A DNA stretch of 64,000 nucleotides from Elusimicrobiota bacterium (GTDB lineage Bacteria; Elusimicrobiota; Elusimicrobia; UBA1565), in the NCBI GenBank assembly GCA_041660925.1, contig JBAZVI010000012.1:1-64000 (forward strand), given 5' to 3'. Under the pieces are notes generated by a model. That model saw only the letters and a list, made by a program, of their open reading frames with translations, searched no databases and was not told the DNA's origin. The position numbers were made by a program, and so were the translations under genes. Of the stretch, positions 9,013 through 16,515 are shown piece after piece (within the stretch, counting starts at the first letter, position 1; each line of letters begins with the position of its first letter).

Positions 9013-10692
9013 TCAGCGAAGGACGGCTAGTCGGCCGCGTTTACTCTTGTTTGCGTTCCCTACGCGAACGATGTACGTGCCGGATGCGACCCAATTACCA
9101 CTATCGTTCTTCCCATCCCACAACCCAACAGTCAAATATGGCGTCAGTTCTCTCACGAATTGTCCGTCGATCGTATAAATCTTCACCGTGGTGCCAGAAC
9201 CTTGCAATTCGGTCGGGATCTTGATCGAAGCCATCGTCGTCTCCCCAGGGCGGAAGGGGTTCGGAAAGGAGATAACATCGTCCGCCGCGGCAAACCCGGC
9301 AACCCCGGAGCTGGATGCACAAGAGGTCGTAGCTTGTCCCAACGCGAGTTTTACAGCCTTGCAGGCGTTCACGAAACCCGCGCCGTAATATTGGTCGTTG
9401 CCCGCCGTCCCAGAATCAGTCGCTCCACTTCGAATATGCGTTCGGACCTGCAAAGGCGTCAGGCCGTTGTTTGCCGACAACATGAGGGCGGCCACTCCCG
9501 CAACGATTGGAGCAGAAAAGGAAGTCCCTGTCGCTCCGTTCGTAACCTTGTTCCCGACATCCGTCGTAATTATCCCCTCCCCATTGGCCGCGACCCCATT
9601 GTTCGTCAACTCCACTCCATGAGAGGAGAAGCTCGACACCGTCCCATTCCTATCCGTAGACGCGACGGGCATGAGGTTGTTGCAGTTTCCGGGAGACTGT
9701 ACATTGCTGCCATCGTTGCCTGCCGCAGCGATGAGGACGATGCCCGCCGTATTCGCATTGGTTACTGCCGTCTGCAAGACTCCGCTGCATGCGGCGACAC
9801 CCCCCAAGCTCATATTGATGACAACTTTCCCGTAGCTCGCAGTGTTATGGAGATTCGTCCGTATGTAATCGATGGCGTTGACCATCGCCCAATCGTCTGT
9901 GCCGCATCCGCCGGAGGATGCATCCGAGCAATCGACAGTGCAGTCCTGTGTACGGAAAAGCCTCATAGAGACAAGCTGCGTGTTCCAGCCCACTCCCGCG
10001 ACACCTAGATTATTGTTCGTCGAGGCGGCGGCGACCCCCGAGACACGTGTGGCATGATTGCATGCGGCCACAGGCGCGCCACTCGGCTCGGCGACACATG
10101 CGACATCGTCTCCAGCTATCGATTTGTCTGCGCCCGGATCACAATAGAACCCAGTCCCGATGAGCTTGGATGAAAGATCGGTGTTTCCCCCCTCTATCCC
10201 TGCGTCCAAGACCGCAATGGTGGCCTTATTCGTAGAACCGATCTCGTCATCCCATGCCGCTGGAGCATTGATTCGATCGAGGTGGAACTGTGCCCAGAAG
10301 ACAGAGTCATTGGGCACTCTCAGCGCTCGATAAAACATGTTTGGTGCGACACTAATAATCCCTGGGAGAGTCTTGAACTCTTCCAATGCGCGTGCGACAC
10401 TCCACCCTGCGGGGATTCTAACGGCGGTCCAACCTACACTGGGCATCTCGCGAATCACTGCGGCCCCCTTGGCCGCTAGCGAGGCCGTCCGCTGCAGTGC
10501 AGAGTAGGTGCTTGAAAACTGGACGAACAACTCTCCCGAGACGACTTCAACCCCCTTCGATCCTCCACCCAAGGTGCGCGCCTGCGCACCGCCTATCTTC
10601 TCGATCTTCAGCGCCATGGCGGGCACCGACAGGGCGATGAGGAATCCGCCGAGTACCGCCCCGCGAAAAACAGGATTTCTCATCGGGTTCAT
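9013..10692 (-). CDS. Secreted subtilisin-like protease (S8) with C-terminal FlgD-like domain
   Basis: 559 aa. A signal peptide (GAVLGGFLIALSVPAMA) precedes a probable propeptide (to ~135) and an S8 catalytic domain. The triad is Asp163 in AVLDAGIEG, His213 in CNHATRVSGVAAA and Ser391 in GTSFSAP; the oxyanion Asn326 is in AAAGNDG. His is followed by ATRVSG rather than the usual GTHVAG. The end (FPNPFRPGE, then IYTIDGQFVREL and WDGKNDSGNWVASGTYIVRV) is a FlgD/T9SS-type beta-sandwich of the kind used as a sorting or anchoring tail. Base composition is visibly less GC-rich than all neighbouring genes, suggesting later acquisition. Even so, it overlaps the HAD gene by 4 bp (ATGA), so it is translationally coupled. 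Confidence 0.93.
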   Translation of the reverse strand: MNPMRNPVFRGAVLGGFLIALSVPAMALKIEKIGGAQARTLGGGSKGVEVVSGELFVQFSSTYSALQRTASLAAKGAAVIREMPSVGWTAVRIPAGWSVARALEEFKTLPGIISVAPNMFYRALRVPNDSVFWAQFHLDRINAPAAWDDEIGSTNKATIAVLDAGIEGGNTDLSSKLIGTGFYCDPGADKSIAGDDVACVAEPSGAPVAACNHATRVSGVAAASTNNNLGVAGVGWNTQLVSMRLFRTQDCTVDCSDASSGGCGTDDWAMVNAIDYIRTNLHNTASYGKVVINMSLGGVAACSGVLQTAVTNANTAGIVLIAAAGNDGSNVQSPGNCNNLMPVASTDRNGTVSSFSSHGVELTNNGVAANGEGIITTDVGNKVTNGATGTSFSAPIVAGVAALMLSANNGLTPLQVRTHIRSGATDSGTAGNDQYYGAGFVNACKAVKLALGQATTSCASSSGVAGFAAADDVISFPNPFRPGETTMASIKIPTELQGSGTTVKIYTIDGQFVRELTPYLTVGLWDGKNDSGNWVASGTYIVRVGNANKSKRGRLAVLR

Positions 10693-11375
10693 CGTTTCGC
10701 CTCCGCTCCGCCGACGATGTCGAGGAGCTGGGAGATGTCCTTGAGCACGTAGTCGGCGCCCGAATCCTCGGTGCCGTGGCTGTCGCCGTACTTCGCCCAG
10801 GCCGTGCGGATGCCCAGGCGCTTGGCGCCGAGGATGTCGCGCTCGGCCCAGTCGCCGACCATGAGCGCCTCGGCCGGCTTCGCCTTCACGAGCTCCAACG
10901 CCTTGCGAAAAGGGATCGGGTCCGGCTTGCGCACGCCGAAGTCCTCGGAGGTGATGACGTGCTCGAAGTAGTCTTGGAGGCCGAGGTCGACGATGCGCAG
11001 CCAGACCTCGAGCTTGGGCGCATCCGAGATGGCGGCGATGCGCACGCCGCGTCGGATGAGCGCGACCATCGTGGACTTGACGTGCGGGTAGAGCGTGAGG
11101 GTCCCGACCTTGGCCCGGCGGTAGCCGGCGATCCCGGAGGCCAGGATCTTGTAGTCGATGCGGCCGAACTCCTTGAGGAGGACCTTGTCGAAGATCTTCT
11201 GGTCCTCGACGCCCTCTTTCCAGTAGACGTCGAAGATCTTGTCGAGCATGGCCTGCTTCTCGACCTTGAGCCCCGCGTCGATCATGGCCTCGACGGCCGC
11301 GTCCACCGCCGCCCGCTTCATGCGCATGAAGTCGGTAAGAGTGTTATCAATATCGAACAGCACGGCCTTGATCAA
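10689..11375 (-). CDS. HAD-superfamily hydrolase (subfamily IA phosphatase)
   Basis: 228 aa from a TTG start at 11375, chosen because GAGGA lies 8 nt upstream and the family N-terminus begins exactly there. Motif I is VLFDIDNTLTD with the nucleophile Asp8 and acid/base Asp10. Motif II is AAISDA. Motif III/IV is KPDPIPFRKAL with VGDWAERDILGAK. An alpha-helical cap lies at about 15-90. Such enzymes hydrolyse small phosphorylated metabolites; the substrate cannot be told from sequence. It is coupled by ATGA to the subtilase, although the two functions are unrelated. Confidence 0.9.
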   Translation of the reverse strand: MIKAVLFDIDNTLTDFMRMKRAAVDAAVEAMIDAGLKVEKQAMLDKIFDVYWKEGVEDQKIFDKVLLKEFGRIDYKILASGIAGYRRAKVGTLTLYPHVKSTMVALIRRGVRIAAISDAPKLEVWLRIVDLGLQDYFEHVITSEDFGVRKPDPIPFRKALELVKAKPAEALMVGDWAERDILGAKRLGIRTAWAKYGDSHGTEDSGADYVLKDISQLLDIVGGAEAKR

Positions 11376-11389
11376 TTCAGTTTCCTCAA

Positions 11390-11407
11390 CTCCCGACCCT
11401 TCGGGAG
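11390..11407 (-). terminator. Small hairpin in the 187-bp efp-HAD gap
   Basis: CTCCCGA (11390-11396) pairs with TCGGGAG (11401-11407) around a 4-nt loop, next to the HAD ribosome-binding site. It may attenuate or sequester the site rather than terminate. The rest of the gap 11376-11562 holds GC-rich inverted motifs (GGTCCGG/CCGGACC-like) but no gene that I can support. Confidence 0.35.
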
Positions 11408-11562
11408 ACCGGACTACCGGCCTTCCTCACCGCGTCCGGTCCCGGCACTATCAGAGCCGGGGTGCCGGCGAGGGCTGGGTGGGGGAGGACACTCGCCCCC
11501 ACTCGTCTTCACTTCAGTGCGTCCCTCACTCCTAGAGGGCGGGGAGCGCCATCTTCCCGCCC

Positions 11563-12126
11563 CTACTCCTGCACCCGCTCCATATACTCGCCCGTCCGCG
11601 TGTCGATGCGGATGTTGTCGCCCTCTTTGATGAAGAGCGGGACCTTCACCTCGACCCCTTCGGCCGTCGTCGCCTTCTTCTGGAGGTTGGAGACGGAATC
11701 GCCCTTGAAGCCGGGCTCGCAGCTGGTGATCTTGGTGACGACGTTGGCCGGCAGGTCCACCGTGCGGAAGGCGCCGTCGAAATAGACGCCGATGACGTCC
11801 ATGTTCTCGACGAGGAAGCGGGCCTGGTCGCCGAGCTTGGCCTTGGGGAGCTGCTCCTGCTCGAAGCTCTCGACGTCCATGAAGTGGAGCGTCTCGCCCT
11901 CGGAGTAGAGGTACTGGAAATCGCGCTTGCGGACGTCGACCTCCTGGAACTTCTCGTCGGAGGAGTAGGACTTCTCGAGCACGGAGCCGCTGTTCACGTC
12001 GCGGCACTTCACGCGCACGACGGCCTTCGCCTGCGACTTGCGGTGATGCTGATAGTGGATGATCTCGAGGTACTGGCCGCCGTCCAGGTAGATGAGGCCT
12101 TCTTTGAAGCCGGCAGGGGTGATCAT
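11563..12126 (-). CDS. efp: Translation elongation factor P with atypical tip loop
   Basis: 187 aa, the usual length. I chose the ATG at 12126 because GAGGAG sits 6 nt upstream; the in-frame extension further upstream is shadow of the glycosyltransferase gene. The KOW-like N-domain (MITPAGFKEGLIYLDGGQYL) and two OB domains are recognisable, ending in GDNIRIDTRTGEYMERV. EF-P enters the ribosomal E site and relieves stalling at polyproline. The tip normally reads KPGKG with a modified Lys, or Arg in EarP-type proteins. Here the aligned stretch is HHRKSQAK, with Gln near position 32, so neither the beta-lysylation nor the rhamnosylation signature is present in standard form. Confidence 0.93.
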   Translation of the reverse strand: MITPAGFKEGLIYLDGGQYLEIIHYQHHRKSQAKAVVRVKCRDVNSGSVLEKSYSSDEKFQEVDVRKRDFQYLYSEGETLHFMDVESFEQEQLPKAKLGDQARFLVENMDVIGVYFDGAFRTVDLPANVVTKITSCEPGFKGDSVSNLQKKATTAEGVEVKVPLFIKEGDNIRIDTRTGEYMERVQE

Positions 12127-12199
12127 GATGCGCTCCTCAATGGGTGGTTCCGCCCGGCGGTGCCGGCGGGACGATATGATAGGATAAGCGCCGGACCCG
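12127..12199. promoter_or_regulatory. Short divergent promoter region between efp and the GT9 gene
   Basis: The 73-bp gap contains TATGAT (12175-12180, plus strand), a 5/6 match to a -10 box ending 19 nt before the GT9 start. TATCAT is on the opposite strand at 12176-12181, facing efp. No convincing -35 box is seen in the GC-rich remainder. Confidence 0.35.
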
Positions 12200-13228
12200 A
12201 TGCCACTCTCTCCCGCCGACGTGCGCCTCATCCGACTCCTATGGCTCGGACGCCTCGGAGACGTCCTCGTCGCCACCCCCCTCTTCGCCGCCCTGCGCGC
12301 GCGCTTCCCCGCCGCCCGCATCGAGCTCGTCACCGGCGAGCGCGGGAAAAGCGGCGCCGCGCTCGTGGGAGACGTGGACGCGGTACGCGTCCTGCGCCGT
12401 CTCTCGCATCCCCTCGACGACCTCCTTCTGGCCGGGGCGCTCCTCTCCGAGCGGGCCGACCTCCTCGTGGACCTCAACAGCGCTCCCTCGCGCAGCGCCT
12501 GGGCGCTCGCCGCGCTCTCCCGCGCCCGCCGCCGCGTCGCCTTCGCGCGCGGGCGCGGCGACGGACTCTTCGATGAGCTGGTCGCCGCTCCCGACGAGCG
12601 CGAGCACATGCTCGCGCGCTACGCCCGCCTCGCCGCGGCCCTCGACGCGCCCTACGAGCCGCGCCTGCGCGTGCGCCTGGGCGCGCAGGAGGAGGCCTCG
12701 GTCGAGCCGGTGCTGCGCGCCCTCTCCATGGGAGAGGGGCTCCGCGTCGGGGTGTTCGCCGGGAACTTCCGCAAGACCGACAACCGCTGGCCCGAGGAGC
12801 GCTTCGTGGAGCTCGGGAGGCGTCTGCTCGCGCGCGGCCTGCGTCCCGTCTTCCTCGCCGGCCCCGGGGAGCAGGAACCCGTGCAGGCCATCGCCGCGGC
12901 CGTCGGCGGCGGCGTCCCGACCGCGGGTCCCTTCCCCGTCGGCACCACCGCGGCCTTCCTGCGCCGCCTCGATCTTCTCGTCACCAACGCCACCGGGACC
13001 GCGCACCTGGCCGCGGCCGTGGGGACGCCCACCTTCAGCGTCCTCAGCGCGTACACGCGCACGGTGTGGATGTACCCCGCCGCGGTCCAGGAGGGCCTCC
13101 CGGACCTGACGCGCCACTTCAGCGCGGTCTCCTCCAGCTGGACCTCGTGCCGGGACGTGACGACGGACGCGGCCTGGCCGCTCCTCGAAGAAGCGTTGTC
13201 TTACGCAGAGGCGCGCCGCGCGCGTTAA
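12200..13228 (+). CDS. Glycosyltransferase family 9 (heptosyltransferase-like)
   Basis: 342 aa. It opens with the GT9/heptosyltransferase signature RLLWLGRLGDVLVATPLFAA. The C-terminal half carries the donor-binding region, GVFAGNFRKTDNRWPEERF and TNATGTAHLAAAVGTPT. Family members add ADP-heptose to lipopolysaccharide core on the inner face of the inner membrane. The presence of an O-antigen ligase elsewhere in the window fits LPS-type surface sugar assembly. The gene ends head-on with a second glycosyltransferase, the two stop codons sharing TTAA at 13225-13228. Substrate is not determined. Confidence 0.88.
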   Translation: MPLSPADVRLIRLLWLGRLGDVLVATPLFAALRARFPAARIELVTGERGKSGAALVGDVDAVRVLRRLSHPLDDLLLAGALLSERADLLVDLNSAPSRSAWALAALSRARRRVAFARGRGDGLFDELVAAPDEREHMLARYARLAAALDAPYEPRLRVRLGAQEEASVEPVLRALSMGEGLRVGVFAGNFRKTDNRWPEERFVELGRRLLARGLRPVFLAGPGEQEPVQAIAAAVGGGVPTAGPFPVGTTAAFLRRLDLLVTNATGTAHLAAAVGTPTFSVLSAYTRTVWMYPAAVQEGLPDLTRHFSAVSSSWTSCRDVTTDAAWPLLEEALSYAEARRAR

Positions 13229-13238
13229 GCGCGGCGCG
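13212..13238. terminator. Bidirectional hairpin spanning the shared stop codons
   Basis: CGCGCCGCGC (13212-13221) pairs with GCGCGGCGCG (13229-13238) with loop GCGTTAA, so the loop holds the overlapping stop codons of both glycosyltransferase genes. There is no T-tract in either direction. Confidence 0.5.
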
Positions 13239-14334
13239 AAAGAAGGTCGCGGTAGTAGGCGAGCGTCCGCTCCACCATCGCTTCCACGCTGAAGGATTCC
13301 AGCACGAGCTTGCGCCCCGCGGAGGCCAGGCGCCCGGCGGCATGAGGGTCGTCGAGCGACATGGCGAGGACGCTCGCGAGCTCCTCGTCGGAGCCCGCCG
13401 CGAAGAGCCGGCCCGTGTCCCCCTCCCGCACGAGCTCGGCGTTGCCGCCGGCGGCGCTCGCGACCACGGGCACGCCCATCGCGAGGGACTCGCGCAGAGC
13501 GCCCGAGATCCCCTCCCCGGACATCGCCGCGTTGACGCTCACGTCGAGGAGGGTCAGGAGCCGCGGGACGTCCCTGCGGAAGCCGAGGAAGCGGACCGCC
13601 CCCGGCTCGAGGCCGGCCGCGCGCGCGGCGCCGCGGCAGTCCGGCCCGTCGGTATCGCGCCCGGCGACGAGGAAGACCGCCTTGCGCCCCTGGCCCAGCA
13701 GGCGCGCGGCCGCCGCGAAGAAGACGCTCTGCCCCTTCCAGGGGGAGTAGTTGGCGATCTTCCCGACGACGGGGACCCCGTCGGGGAGCCCGAGCTCGCG
13801 CGCGAGCGCGGCGTCGCGCGGGGCGGGCCGGAACTCCTCGGTGTCCACCCCGCTGGGGATCGTGCGCACGCGCTCGGGCGGGACCCCCGCCTCCAGGAGC
13901 TTCAGGCGCACGTTCTCGGCGACGGCGGCGTAGCCGTCGATGCGCGGGCTCCGGTACTTGAGCGCGCTGAAGGGGTTGCGGCCGATGCCGAAGGAGACGC
14001 GGCGCGAGACGACGAAGACCGGGCGCGGGGACATCAGGTGCATCGCGATGAGCCCGACCGCGTGGGCGCGCGGGTGATGGGCGTGGAGCACGTCGCAGCC
14101 CCCCTCGCGCAGGAGCGCGCGCAGGCGCCAGGCCGAGGGGAGGTCGTAGTCCTGGCGCGGACGCAGGGGATAGTGGCGCAGGCCGGCGTCCTGGGCCCGG
14201 CGAGCCGCCTCCCCGTCGGAGGGGCTGGCGAGCGAGACCTCCACGCCGCGGCGGCGCAGGCCGAGCGCCAGCGCGAGCAGCTGCGCCGCTCCGCCCGACC
14301 AGCCCTGCGTCTCGCTGAAGAAGAGGACCTTCAT
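13225..14334 (-). CDS. Glycosyltransferase family 4 (GT-B fold)
   Basis: 369 aa. N-terminal GT4 acceptor domain: MKVLFFSETQGWSGGAAQLL, then DVLHAHHPRAHAVG. C-terminal nucleotide-sugar domain: VGKIANYSPWKGQ, VRFLGFRRDVPRLLTLLDVSV and the EX7E-like stretch GEGISGALRESLAMGVPVVAS. It transfers a sugar from an NDP donor, most likely onto lipid-linked surface polysaccharide. It is convergent with the GT9 gene and may be the product of a separate short transcript. Specific sugar and acceptor cannot be read from sequence. Confidence 0.9.
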   Translation of the reverse strand: MKVLFFSETQGWSGGAAQLLALALGLRRRGVEVSLASPSDGEAARRAQDAGLRHYPLRPRQDYDLPSAWRLRALLREGGCDVLHAHHPRAHAVGLIAMHLMSPRPVFVVSRRVSFGIGRNPFSALKYRSPRIDGYAAVAENVRLKLLEAGVPPERVRTIPSGVDTEEFRPAPRDAALARELGLPDGVPVVGKIANYSPWKGQSVFFAAAARLLGQGRKAVFLVAGRDTDGPDCRGAARAAGLEPGAVRFLGFRRDVPRLLTLLDVSVNAAMSGEGISGALRESLAMGVPVVASAAGGNAELVREGDTGRLFAAGSDEELASVLAMSLDDPHAAGRLASAGRKLVLESFSVEAMVERTLAYYRDLLSRRA

Positions 14335-14357
14335 CGGATGAAGAGCATACCAAAACT

Positions 14358-14382
14358 CCCTCCCCCGCCACGCCGGGGAGGG
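14358..14382. other. GC-rich hairpin upstream of the GT4 gene
   Basis: CCCTCCCC (14358-14365) pairs with GGGGAGGG (14375-14382) in the 167-bp divergent gap between the GT4 start and the HEAT-repeat gene. G-runs continue to about 14398, so a G-quadruplex on the plus strand is also possible. Function unknown. Confidence 0.4.
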
Positions 14383-14407
14383 GTCGGGGGAGAGGGGGCG
14401 CGGCCCT

Positions 14408-14437
14408 CTGGCAAAAACGGGATTCCCCTGCTATAAT
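14408..14437 (+). promoter_or_regulatory. Sigma-70-type promoter for the HEAT-repeat gene
   Basis: A perfect -10 box TATAAT is at 14432-14437. The best -35 is CTGGCA at 14408-14413 (4/6 match) with an 18-bp spacer. The leader to the ATG at 14502 is about 57 nt and ends in the ribosome-binding site AGAGGA. Confidence 0.6.
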
Positions 14438-14501
14438 CAGGTCCCTCCCCTCTGTCGGGGGAGTACCGCCTGGAACGCCGAGCAGGCATCGAGAGGATCA
14501 G

Positions 14502-15371
14502 ATGCCAACGAACGCTCGGCGTTCACTCGTCTTCACCGTCATCGTCGCCGTCGCACCGGCCCTCGCGCTCCCCCTGCGCGCGGCGGGCGTCGATGTTTTT
14601 CCCCGCATGGCCGCGCTCCTCGGCCCCGAGCAGGACCTCCTGCCGCGCCGCGCGGCCGAGGCGGACCTGCGCGACGCGGTGCGCGAGGTCCCCTCCTTCA
14701 AGGCGAGCCTCCGGCGCCTGCATTCCGACGACCCGGAGCTCCAGCTGCAGGCGGTGCGCGAGCTCGCCCGACCCAACCACCTGCGCGCGGTCCCGTACCT
14801 CGGCGCCCTCTTCCTCCAGACCGACGCCGACCGCGGCGTTCGCGGCGCGGCCGCGCTCGCCCTCGGGCGCATCGGAGACTGGAACGCCATCAGCTTCCTC
14901 GCGCAGGGGCTCGACGACGTCGACGAGCAGATCCGCTTCACGACCGCGCTCGCGCTGGGGAGACTGCGCCACAGCGACGGGGTGGCCCTCCTCGAGACGA
15001 AGACCCTGAAGGACCCCAACTGGTGGGTGCGCTACGCCGGCACGATCGCGCTCGGCCAGGCGAAGAACCCGGCCGCGGAGCCCGCGCTGCTCGCGGCCCT
15101 CTCCGACTCCGAGTGGCAGGTGCGCCAGCAGGCGGCGCGCTCCCTCGGGGAATACCGCTCGCAGCGCGCCCGCGAGGCGCTCGCGACGGCGCTCAAGGAC
15201 GAGGACCCCGCCGTGCGCTACGCCGCGGCCCGCGAGCTCGGAGAGGTCGGGACCCTCGACAGCATCGACACCCTGCGCGACGCCTGGTCGAGCGAGCGCG
15301 AGGAGACGACCCGCGCGATGATGAGCGCGTCGCTCAAGCGCCTCGTCTCCCCCGACTCGCTGACGGACTGA
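14502..15371 (+). CDS. Exported HEAT-repeat protein
   Basis: 289 aa with a Shine-Dalgarno AGAGGA 5 nt before the ATG. A signal peptide (RRSLVFTVIVAVAPALALPL) leads into tandem HEAT/PBS-lyase-type helical repeats from ~65 to 285. Examples are RGAAALALGRIGDWNAISFL, RFTTALALGRLRHSDGVALL, RYAGTIALGQAKNPAAEPAL and RYAARELGEVGTLDSIDTL. These repeats build a curved protein-binding solenoid and imply a scaffold role in the periplasm. No catalytic residues are visible. It is monocistronic, between a clear promoter and a strong terminator. Exact partner unknown. Confidence 0.88.
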   Translation: MPTNARRSLVFTVIVAVAPALALPLRAAGVDVFPRMAALLGPEQDLLPRRAAEADLRDAVREVPSFKASLRRLHSDDPELQLQAVRELARPNHLRAVPYLGALFLQTDADRGVRGAAALALGRIGDWNAISFLAQGLDDVDEQIRFTTALALGRLRHSDGVALLETKTLKDPNWWVRYAGTIALGQAKNPAAEPALLAALSDSEWQVRQQAARSLGEYRSQRAREALATALKDEDPAVRYAAARELGEVGTLDSIDTLRDAWSSEREETTRAMMSASLKRLVSPDSLTD

Positions 15372-15380
15372 AATCCGAAG

Positions 15381-15422
15381 ACGGAGGCGCCCCCGCACTC
15401 TCGAGTGCGGGGGCGCCTCCGT
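15381..15422. terminator. Strong 19-bp bidirectional hairpin
   Basis: ACGGAGGCGCCCCCGCACT (15381-15399) pairs perfectly with its complement at 15404-15422 around the loop CTCG. It lies between the convergent HEAT-repeat gene and rsmA, 9 bp after one stop and 7 bp before the other. A short TTCT follows on the plus strand. Confidence 0.8.
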
Positions 15423-15429
15423 TCTCAGG

Positions 15430-16203
15430 CTACTTCTTGAGGACGCGCGCGAGCGCGATGAAGCCTTCGAGAGGGATCCTCTCGGCGCGGGCCTCCGGGT
15501 CGAGACCCGCCGCGCGGAAAGCGGCGTCCGCGGCTTCCCGCGGCAGGCCGAGGGCCATGGAGAGGGACTTCGCGGCCATCTTGCGCCGGTGCATGAACGC
15601 GGCGCGGGCGGTGCGGAACAGCTCCCCCTCCCCCACCCCCTCGGGCAGGCGCGGCGCGCTCAGACGGTCGATGAGGACGACGGCCGACTCCACCTTCGGC
15701 GGCGGACGGAAGAGGGCGCGCGGGACGTCGCAGAGGAGCTCCGCGCGCGCGCGCAGGGCCACCGAGACGCTCAGGAGCCCGTAGCCCGGCTCGCCCGGCC
15801 GGGCGATGATGCGCTCGACGACCTCCTTCTGGAACATGAGCGCCGCGGTGCTCCAGACCGGCCACTCGAGCAGGCGCTGGAGGATGGGGGTCGCCACGGA
15901 ATAGGGCAGGTTCCCCGCGACTTTCGCAGGCCGGCCGAGCGCGGAGAGGTCGGCCTCGAGGAAGTCCGCTTTGACGAGGCGGAAGTCGGCCCCCGCGGGG
16001 ACGATGCGCCCGAGGGCCTCGGCCATGCGCGGGTCGATCTCGACGGCCGTCACGCGGGCGCCCTTCTCGAGCAGGCGCAGGGTGAGGGCGCCTCGGCCGG
16101 GACCGATCTCGAGGACCTCCTCCCCCGGCGTGATGCCGAGCGCGCGGGCGATGCGCTCCGCGTGCTCCGGGGAATCGAGGAAGTGCTGGTCGTATTTCGG
16201 CAT
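15430..16203 (-). CDS. rsmA: 16S rRNA (A1518/A1519) dimethyltransferase RsmA/KsgA
   Basis: 257 aa, usual length. SAM-binding motif I is EIGPGRGALT (32-41), the acidic residue at the end of strand 2 is in AVEID, and the catalytic NLPY is at 98-101. FRPPPKVESAVV and AFMHRRKM are family signatures. The enzyme dimethylates two adjacent adenosines in helix 45 of 16S rRNA late in 30S assembly. The start codon at 16203 is one base away from an inverted-repeat element. The only visible ribosome-binding site, GGAG 5 nt upstream, lies inside the end of that element. Confidence 0.95.
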   Translation of the reverse strand: MPKYDQHFLDSPEHAERIARALGITPGEEVLEIGPGRGALTLRLLEKGARVTAVEIDPRMAEALGRIVPAGADFRLVKADFLEADLSALGRPAKVAGNLPYSVATPILQRLLEWPVWSTAALMFQKEVVERIIARPGEPGYGLLSVSVALRARAELLCDVPRALFRPPPKVESAVVLIDRLSAPRLPEGVGEGELFRTARAAFMHRRKMAAKSLSMALGLPREAADAAFRAAGLDPEARAERIPLEGFIALARVLKK

Positions 16204-16204
16204 T

Positions 16205-16515
16205 AGTGCTCCGACCGGGTAATTATGGGCGTTTTGGCCGGACGATTTCGGCCGTCCGGCGAGGCGCGAGGAGCGAGCATAGCTTGAGCTATGTGAGCGA
16301 CGAGCAACGCGGCTGGCGGCCGAAAGCGCCCGGCCCCTATCTGGGAAGTTTCGCTGCCGAAGGCAGCGAAACCATTGCGGAAGGGGAGGCCCGCCCCTGG
16401 GCGGCTTCCGCGTCGCTCCTCCCTCAGATAGCTCAAGCTATCTTCGGTCGTCGCTCCTCGAATCCGCATCAGGCTCGGGCCTCCAAAACACCCATAATTA
16501 CCCGGTCGGAGCACT
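16205..16515. repeat. Complete ~310-bp inverted-repeat element between murC and rsmA
   Basis: The ends 16205-16237 (AGTGCTCCGACCGGGTAATT ...) and 16483-16515 are 33-bp inverted repeats with one mismatch. Inner inverted motifs ATAGCTTGAGCTAT (16279-16292) and GATAGCTCAAGCTATC (16427-16442) show that the element is two opposed copies of one unit. A perfect hairpin GTTTCGCTGCC/GGCAGCGAAAC with loop GAA is at 16348-16372. It fills the whole gap between the rsmA start and the murC stop, whose codon shares base 16515. The terminal sequence is related to, but distinct from, that of the copy at 7558-7854. Confidence 0.85.

Noticed and set aside
11563..12609. A longer elongation factor P with ~160 extra N-terminal residues
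   Set aside because: The extension is low-complexity shadow of the GT9 gene. EF-P has a standard length and a good ribosome-binding site from the ATG at 12126.
16203..16514. Small proteins on both strands (about 100 aa) within the element between murC and rsmA
   Set aside because: Both strands yield similar peptides because the element is an inverted repeat; neither has a ribosome-binding site or known homology.
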